This document shows, piece by piece, positions 56,484 to 64,000 of a stretch of DNA of 64,000 nt. Every line of letters begins with the position of its first letter. The first letter of the stretch is position 1. The stretch is taken from NCBI RefSeq assembly GCF_000204055.1, contig NW_006768814.1, forward strand, positions 604,526 to 668,525. The letters are read 5' to 3'. The translations under genes were made by a program, and so were the position numbers. The notes below the pieces were generated by a model, which was not told where the DNA came from, did no database searches, and saw only the letters and a program-made list of their open reading frames with translations. The stretch is from Melampsora larici-populina 98AG31 (Eukaryota > Basidiomycota > Pucciniomycetes > Pucciniales > Melampsoraceae).

Positions 56484-59123
56484 ATGCCACCAAAAAGCAT
56501 TAAGCCTCTTGGTACCAGCCGGGTTCTCCGTAGTCGAAATCCTGGGAATACCAAACCGTCAGCTCAAATTAGCAATAATGTCTCTCAAACCAGGCCCGAG
56601 AAGCGAAAGAAGCATGTTCCTTCGGACTCTGAACCTTGTAAGTTATCCTCGCAGAACTATCTTGAAGTCCACATTTCAGATTCCCTGATTCTCATTGGAG
56701 TTTTGTTCTTATAATGATCCAGCTTCCAGCGATGATGATCTTGAGAATACACAAATCTCTGCAGGTCGCAAAACTACCCGTGAAAAGTTGCTTGATCTTC
56801 TGGGTCAGCGTGTCGAGCCGAAAAAGCCCCGACTTGCAAGCAAGTCTGTTACACAAACAAGGAATTCAAAGAATCAAAGAAGGAATTCAAAGAACAACGC
56901 CGAGCACATAATCACACAGCCAACTGATCACCAGACGGACTTCAGCAAATTCGATAATTCTCAGCTCACGGAAATGCTAAGAGGGGTTGGGCTCGACACT
57001 GGTGGTTTTTCGAGGAACGACCTATTGAAGAACTGCAGAGCATACCAGGAATTAAGTAAGAAACAGCACACTTGTCGTAAAATCTAGAGTTGCCGATAAT
57101 ACAAAACTGATCTCATCTTCAATACTCCAGTCATCATCCCTGCTTGCTCACCAGACAAGACTTCTTCCGATCCAGCACGTTCACAAAGTATCAACCCATC
57201 CTTTACTTTCACTATGACTCCGGCAAGAAGACCTTTTCCCAATCTATTCGGTGATGGTCAGTTCAGATGAGTCGATATTGTTTCCTCCTCCTTACCAAGA
57301 CTAATTGTCCAATGTTTGTAGACGTATTGAATACGAACCTGATGAACGACCCAAGCACGAGTACACCTGACGCTAGCCGATCGGTCTCCTTTCTTCCAAG
57401 CCTTGAGCATCAGCGCTTTTTGTATCCTCGACCGCGCCCCACACACCTGGCTTCCGCCTCTTCACCTCCTAAGCAGACCAACAGTAAAGGGAAGGCTAAA
57501 GCCAAATCGCCAACCCCATCGGAATCCGACTGGAATCCAGAAGACGAAGTTGGAAATGAATCTAACACGGACATGAATGACATCAAAGAGACAGATTATG
57601 GCCCCGCTTCACCGGGGATTTCTGGAACCAACGACCCGTTACCTAGCCGTGAACAAACTCAGGAACACCCTCAATATGAACAGTAAGTCAATCCATCCCC
57701 TGAACAGACTCTTTGAACAACATGTAGAAACTGTATCTTGACATTCTTATTTTTTTGAATTCGTAAATATATGAAGAAAGACCAACTCTAACGGGCAGGC
57801 GGATGTACAAACACTTCATATCCTCCTGATGCGAACCAACAAGAAGGTAGAATCACTCGAAACCGAACTCAATTCCTTGACTCGTGTGGTAAACAAGTTG
57901 GTGGCAGGATCTGGGGAAAACGGTACTCCACCATCAAAGAGACGTGGCGGCCGAGCTGCAGTAAGTTTCTATGATCTACAACTGAATTCAAAATTAGGTT
58001 CTAATGCCGCAATTTCACTGAACTGTCAGGATCGTATGCGATTTCATGTTGATACTCTCATTGGGATACCAGATGGTTCAAAGCTTCCACCTGCAACAAC
58101 TCCAACTGCAAACAACATACACGGCTCATCAGACGAGCCTTCTGCTTCTGACTCCGATCCACCGGCTGACCCATGCTTCCCATACAAGGACGGACCCGGC
58201 CACAAGAATTCAACCCCCCAACAGCTTAGGATCATGCACACCATGCTACGCGAAGCGGGTATCTCCAGTTTCCGGCCCGATTTTTCCAAGTCAATGACTG
58301 CGAAGGAAAATAAGTGGCTTTGGAATGTCTGCTTCAAGATATTCCTCAAGTTGGTCGAATGTGGTGAGTATAACGGAGTTGTAGTTGGCGGCAAAAATGA
58401 TACATTCCTCAAAAAGTCTTTGGACACATATGTTCGATCGCTTTCCAAAAGGTATGTTCGTCTTTCCATGCTTCTCCATTTCTCAACCAATTGAACCATG
58501 TTGGATTGATTGATCCATAGGTACCGATTACAATCATGGGATCCCATACGATTGGAGAAATCACAAAGCAAAGTCCGCCAAAGTGCCAGACTTCACACTG
58601 TGAGTAATTTTATAGATACCTGATCCAATGTATTCTTCAGAAAGATTGATTGTCTTGAACACAGTTGAGGAAGTTGCGGGAAAAGGCCATATTCTCAAAA
58701 CCTGATCAATTACTCAAGCTTGCGGGAATTGTGGAAAACGCCTGCAGTGACGACGAGACCGATCACGAAGACAGTGTTGAAGGCGAGAAAAGAAACGGAC
58801 AACGTTGCCTTGTCCGAATCCTCGAATGGCGTAGCGAGAAGTTGAGGTATGCTTGCATGCTCCTTGATTCTTATATGGAGCGAAGGAAGGCAAGCATCCC
58901 AAAGACAGTTAGGAAGAATGCTGGTCGGCCCTCTCGACCTCGAATCCGGATCCCAGATGCACCTATCAGTAAGCTATCAGCACCAAGCGGACTTCCTGTT
59001 GACTGCTACGCATCTTCATGGCTACAGGATCTTCAAAATGAAAGCCCGCTGGAATATAGCCAGCTGGAGATTGATCCAGTACCGACTTTAGATAAATTTG
59101 TCACAGTCTTAGAAGGACTGTAA
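56484..59123 (+). CDS. CACTA accessory protein, 705 aa, SAP-like
   Basis: Eight exons join in phase: 56484-56637, 56723-57055, 57131-57256, 57322-57682, 57777-57960, 58030-58451, 58521-58599 and 58665-59123 (706 codons with the stop). Start MPPKSIKPLGTSRVLRSRNP is basic. FDNSQLTEMLRGVGLDTGGF followed by NDLLKNCRAYQEL is SAP-like. A coiled coil (KVESLETELNSLTRVVNKLV) precedes a conserved block with MLREAGISSFRPDFSKSMTA and KENKWLWNVCFKIFLKLVE. The C-terminus has ACSDDETDHED, WRSEKLRYACMLLDSYMERR, GRPSRPRIRIP and SAPSGLPVDCY. I recall this C-terminal block in multicopy basidiomycete proteins of unknown function. It may be a second element-encoded DNA-binding or regulatory protein (inference). 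Confidence 0.75.
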
Positions 59124-59496
59124 AGTGTGACACTCGAATTCATCTTTATGTTTTTTTTTCATTCATTATATTCACTGCCAATGTGTACAATGGATTTGTA
59201 TTCTCTATATTTTTTGTCCAACTTCAGGTGTGCTGGTAACCCAAAAATTACATGCTTTCTTACTGTAAATTAAGCCTACTGAATATATTACAGATGTTGT
59301 AGGATTATTCACACTGTGGTGTGAGATTTTCAATGCATGAAACTTCATGTCATGCCAGTAAGGAATTGTAAAAGAGTTTATTTTGGTTAGATCTCTTTTT
59401 TGCCAATCACAGGAGTTTAGAAAATTTATCTGAGTTTAGCATATCAAAAAAAATATTCTAAACTCCATGGTAAATTAGTAATCTGGCGTAGTGTTT

Positions 59497-62400
59497 GTTG
59501 ATAGGATTTGGGGGATCCTTTGTCAGCAGCTTGGGTCAACTAAATGTCAACATCTTAATTGACAATGGGGAGCCGGACCTGTTGTCAAGATGTCTTAGAA
59601 GGGTCTTTGCAGTTTCTATCAAAAGTCCTTTGTGTGTGCACGTCAATGTGCTACAAGGACACAGACACAGTATTAGATTGATGCGAGAGATGATGCTAGT
59701 TCAAACATCACTCAAGCACATACACTCTGCTTGAATCATGGATCACAATGAACCAGAACATATTCCATGACCCGTTGGAGATCACTATATATATCATGAG
59801 TAACATAACATGGACCCAAGTATATTGTTTGGTCAGCACAACTAAAAATGACTCAGGGAAGTCTGAGGGAGGTCTACAGAATGTTGCTGGTTCAAGCAAC
59901 ATGAAATGTATGGGATCAGGCTCTTTATGGAGGCCACACTTCTTGTGAAGTCTAATTGTGGTGTGATGGTTGGGAGGCACAATGTTGATCTTGAGTGGCC
60001 GTAATGTCACAGACCCTTGGAGAGGGATGATAATAATTTTTCCCAAAGCCTAACCCTTAAAACCCCCAACCCACTGATGATTTCAACATCAGAGTCCATA
60101 AAATTTCAATTTGTCATAGCTTATTAGATTTCATATTTCTCTGTGATTTATTGAATCCGGGGATATATCTGTACTGTGGTTTGGTTGGTTTGACTGCCTA
60201 TGTTGATGAAATATATACATTCCCTTATTAACAGTGTGAAAATGGGTTTTAGAAACTACAAATACACAATGGATCATGGGAATTATGCATTGGCTCATTT
60301 GCAGCCTTGAGTTTGTGGTATTGAGCTATGGTGATCAGAAGTAAGGAAGAAAAAATTCAAAAGTCACAGGTCATTGTTCAAGGTTAAATTGTAAACACCC
60401 ATAGAATGTGTGATGGTGGATTTTGATAAAATTTCCAAAAAGACACATAGAAGACACTTATGTTGTTAACCTACTATTCCTCTGGGTGCTCAGATGAAGA
60501 AGGTATGAGGGAATGACAATTGATAATTTTAATTAAGTCCCTGATGATAATCTTCATATGATTGAATTTGGTTTTGATTTATAAAGTTGAGGTTAGGTCC
60601 ACTTGAATTAAAAGATGATTCTTGTAAACCAAAATGAATCTCAGGCTTGGTTTGAGCTGATAAGAGAATTAATTGTATTAGAAATATTCTTGAAGTTTGT
60701 GTTCTTTGGTAATTTTGTTAAATGATTTAGTGTCAATGTACAGCTCCTTCCAAATTGTGTGAGTTAGGGGGTATGAGGGTTGGTAGATTGGGAAGTGCTT
60801 GTTCCCAGAAAGTCATAAGAGAAGCAAATTGGTGGAGGGAGCCACACTGCCATAATTCTTACAACATTAAAGTATGCTATGCTCAATGCTCTATAATAGT
60901 ATCTGAGTTACCCAATTGGAGGAACAATTGTTTGGGGAAATGAAAGAATGGGTAGTCTATCTGACTTGTCAAGGCTAGTCATAGATCCAAAGCATTTTTA
61001 TATTCATATACCAAAGTGATACATACCAATATTTGAGAAGACGTATGGATATGGTACCCAAATTTAGCCTTGTGCCTTTTCACATGATACCCAATCAACA
61101 GTAGACAACAGCATGATTAGGATCATTCTTCTGCTTTTTCAGGATACTGTGATGAGCGCAATCCTTATATGGCTGGCCAAAATTGGACCTCAAATTTCAA
61201 AGAAAGTCAAGGACAGCAATATATTGAGTACTCTGGTAGAGCAAAGTCATTATCAAAAATGTAGTAGTATTATTTTTGTTCATGCTGATATTGGCCCATA
61301 TCTCACTTGTGTGGTTGTGAATGTACAACTCTAGCTGTGGGTGTTACAATGTGGCATTTGACAAAAAGTGATAAATGAATTTGAAATATGAGTCAAATTT
61401 TATCACACATCATTGACAAACATTTCCTCAGCATGACAAGTTTTGAACTTTCATAAGAAATAGCATCTCTTGTCAGCTTCAATAGATCATTTTGATCTAT
61501 AAGTGAAGAGATCTGAAAATCCCATGTGACCATCCTTGTTTCTGTGAGGCTCTACCTTCACTCATCATAAAATACTCACTTGTTCTTATTTAAGTTCAAT
61601 CCTTCTAATTCTGGCTGTTTCTGTGATCAAAATAAACAGACACATTGATTTTGTTCACTCAAACAAACAGAGCTTAAAAACATGAACTTCGAAATCACAA
61701 ACAGAGCAGTTTTTATTTATTCTATGTTAGATTCATGAATCCATGCTCACGCATAAAAATCTAAAGATACTGCTTTCATGATACCTCGAGTACAACTCAG
61801 AGAAGAACATCTGTGAAAGAGCCCAAAGTGAATCAATGTATCTTATTTAGTTCAGATCAAGTGATATGGATGTGACTTACCTGTGATTACAGCCAATTAA
61901 CTCAACTTTCAGGAATGATAATTTTGTTTGATTTGAGTTTACCTTACATTTTGGTTTTCAGACGCTTTTTTCATTTTATTTGGGTGCTTGAGACAGCTTA
62001 GCAAATGGACCAACCAATCTATCTATTGAAGACCTATGAAGGGTTGTGATTTGAATATAATGATAATGAAATACAGTTTGATTTTGTTAGATATAGTCTT
62101 GTCTTTGTCTCACATTAGTCTTAAAGTTCATGGGTTGAGAAAGAGAGGTCGCAGCTCAAAACACAACAATGACAATTGTTTTGGAGTGTTGTGATTTTCG
62201 AAATAACTACAGTCGGACTATTGAATAAAAGAACAGAGCATGATGTGAAGTCACCTTTTTCACGTGGGTAAGACTTTCAGAAAGCAGGGTTAAAACAAAA
62301 CAAAACAAACCTTCAGATCACACACCATGATATCAATGAGCTCCAGAAGGAAACATACGTCATTGTTCATGTTGTTCAAAACCCCCTAGATCAAAGATAG

Positions 62401-63035
62401 AACTTCATAATATTATGATTTCCTTTTGTTGAAATTCATGCTGATAGATACAATGAGAAGTCTATATGTGGACAAATATGTGGATCGATCAAATGATCAT
62501 TGTATTGGTGTTGAGTGAGTTTGACAAAGCATTTAATGAAGAACCCAATCAAATCAAAAGAAAACAAAAGATTCAATCATAGTCAGTGTTCTCAAAGATC
62601 AACATGGTAAAAGTTTGAGAAAGTAGAAGGGAGAGGTATGGATTTCATTCAAAGAGGCTACATATGCGAGCTAGATGAAGAAAGGATTATGTCAAATTAA
62701 CCTATACTTTGGGAGTGAATAAAGGAACCTCAATAATGTTTCAAAATCAATGATTTGATTGATTTGCCTTGTCAATTGATTGGATGCCAATCCAGATAAA
62801 CAACATGAAAATACACAATCAGGTCCTTTTAGTATTTATTATTATATTTTATGCAACTACCCTATTAAAACAACGAATTGAAGAGCTTACTTGGATCAAA
62901 ACACTGAGATTGAGGCCAAAAACCACTTGAGAACATTTAGAAATCAAAAATGCAATCAAAGTTCTGTTCAAATTGATTGGATGGCCTTAAAATTGATTGA
63001 TCGATGTAAAACACCGGGCATTGATCTAAAATATA
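59497..63035. other. AT-rich region right of the CACTA element
   Basis: Probably the continuation of the Helitron-like element that hosts the CACTA. 59629-59653 (GTGTGTGCACGTCAATGTGC) is an inverted near-copy of 46941-46965 on the other side of the CACTA. No Rep/helicase or other gene is recognised, and ORFs here look incidental. Confidence 0.45.
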
Positions 63036-63790
63036 CTTCAATAGTTTGTTGAAGGTAATATGTGGAAAGTGATTATCGTAAGGCCGTACAATATGCATGA
63101 CGATGATCTGATTCTTTACATTCCGTGGTATCTTTGAACTACTCCATTCACCTGATCGTCAGTAATATGGATTATCTGCTACAGTAGCTGAAGTTGAATT
63201 TAAATACCCATTAGAATTGGTTCGATTTTGTGCATACAGGTCATCTTAATATATGATTTAATTGCTGTTGACTTTCTTGTAACATTTATTGGATTCTTGA
63301 CTTTCTAAAGAATTGAATTGTCAAAAGTGAAACTGATTGGTCAAATGAAAATTAACTAAGCATTTAGTGAAGACCACAGTAGACATACCTTGACAAACCT
63401 CAAAACCTTGACCATCATCTTCATTGCTATCAAGATCATTCTTCGGCGCTTGTTTGGTTTTGTCATCGCTATGTCACCAAAGGATCGTTTTGGGAATAGT
63501 TTTTTAATATTGTTATTTGATGAATTGGCTTGATTAGGATTTCTGAGTGAAGTCATCTCATGTTCATCTTTGTATTGTTGTTCTTGTTGATGTTGATGCG
63601 AGTGTTGAAATGATAAAGTAAAATGAGTGTTAGTTCTTACTGGATGATGTGATGGTTCTTGAGATTGATTAGGTAGCAAAGACATGTGCAGGATTCCAGA
63701 TCAACAAAACAATGCACTCACTGTAAGATCCCATGGGTTCACGTGCATTTCAAAGCTTACAAAACTAATGAGCCAGTGACAATAACGTTC
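63036..63790 (-). pseudogene. Decayed gene fragment, paralogue of 26.3-26.9 kb
   Basis: The minus-strand ORF from 63685 (MSLLPNQSQEPSHHPVRTNT...SFQHSHQHQQEQ) matches the 26,762 fragment; downstream homology continues to about 63040 with stops. The tail after about 63500 (KKLFPKRSFGDIAMTKPNKR) is present here but largely lost in the other copy. The family is unknown to me. No complete gene. Confidence 0.5.
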
Positions 63791-63807
63791 TTATGTGTAG
63801 CTGAGGT

Positions 63808-64000
63808 CGCACAAAATCGGAGTAAGCTGCTAATCCAGCCTCAGATGTGTTAATCCCTAAAAGCGGACCGAGTTTGACGAATCAAGTAGTAGTAGCTTCA
63901 TCTTTTGAATTTTCAGCCTGAGTCAAAGCCTCTAAGAAGATTCCAGTTAGTTGATGTGTAGAGTTTTCAAAAGCGATTGAAAGTGGTCAGGAATATCGGT
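63808..64000 (-). pseudogene. COG4-like Golgi tethering subunit fragment
   Basis: At the window edge one minus-strand frame reads HQLTGIFLEALTQAENSKDE, then ATTT, a TGA, and FVKLGPLLGINTSEAGLAAY with SDFVR. The pattern '.RFFKLFPLLG....GL..Y..YV' is typical of the N-terminal part of COG4, a subunit of the conserved oligomeric Golgi complex. The TGA falls where the family has Arg (CGA), and a second TGA lies near 63989. The frame loses similarity after about 63808. It is a broken fragment, possibly captured by the surrounding mobile element; more may lie beyond the window. Confidence 0.45.

Larger units (their letters stand above)
47045..59493. mobile_element. 12.45-kb four-gene CACTA transposon, apparently intact
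   Basis: Both ends carry inverted repeats of about 93 bp starting CACTACGCCAGATTACTAAT, with only about two substitutions and one length difference in a T run. TTT flanks both ends (47042-47044 and 59494-59496), the 3-bp duplication typical of CACTA/EnSpm insertion. Inside are four genes with complete, in-phase exon structures: Tnp2 transposase and a 276-aa protein leftward, 459-aa and 705-aa proteins rightward. Near-identical TIRs and undamaged ORFs suggest recent, possibly autonomous transposition. Removal would rejoin Helitron-like sequence at 47044/59497. Confidence 0.92.

Overview
The window looks like a transposon-rich stretch of a basidiomycete nuclear genome, most likely a rust fungus (Pucciniales). 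The evidence is short spliceosomal introns with GT..AG ends and many exons per gene, multicopy gene families I associate with rust genomes, a hAT pseudogene and a Tnp2-type CACTA transposase of the kind seen in rusts, and AT-rich host exons among dense nested mobile elements. I ran no database search, so the organism call is an inference. Nothing bacterial is present: no operons, rRNA or CRISPR arrays.  Layout. 0-6 kb: a Copia RNase H remnant, a 5'-truncated LINE with RNase H, and a repeat of about 580 bp present twice, each copy carrying a different TIR element that the other copy lacks. 6.6-9.4 kb: a decayed Tc1/mariner transposase split by a 1.4-kb foldback element. 9.4-13.7 kb: two same-strand multi-exon genes of unknown function (one with a zinc knuckle), the second interrupted by a MITE with a 7-bp target duplication. 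14-18.4 kb: MITEs and a hAT transposase pseudogene. 18.7-19.7 kb: the one clearly intact host gene, a five-exon PRELI/UPS-family mitochondrial lipid-transfer protein. 19.7-27.7 kb: mostly non-coding, with MITEs, a Helitron-like 3' end and a decayed duplicated gene. 27.7-31.4 kb: a multi-exon gene of unknown function and an Atg22-like pseudogene. 33.4-39 kb: a large fungal CMC/Plavaka-like transposase gene broken by a CACTA-type MITE. 40.2-41.7 kb: a 1.5-kb non-autonomous CACTA element. 42.7-43.9 kb: tandem repeats. 44.8-46.9 kb: the C-terminal half of an insulin-degrading enzyme (Ste23/IDE) gene cut off by a Helitron-like end.  The centrepiece is 47,045-59,493, a 12.45-kb CACTA transposon with near-identical TIRs of about 93 bp and a 3-bp TTT target duplication. 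It encodes four genes whose exon phases all join without a break: a 1102-aa Tnp2 transposase and a 276-aa protein on the minus strand, and 459-aa and 705-aa proteins on the plus strand. It sits inside the Helitron-like element that split the IDE gene. The three accessory proteins share short SAP-like helical segments and basic N-termini, and may help the transposase recognise DNA (inference).  A second theme is a set of short elements that begin CAAC, create 7-bp target duplications, and are filled with an element-specific short motif in both orientations. For several insertions the pre-insertion sequence can be read either from a duplicate copy or from a reading frame that closes when the element is removed.
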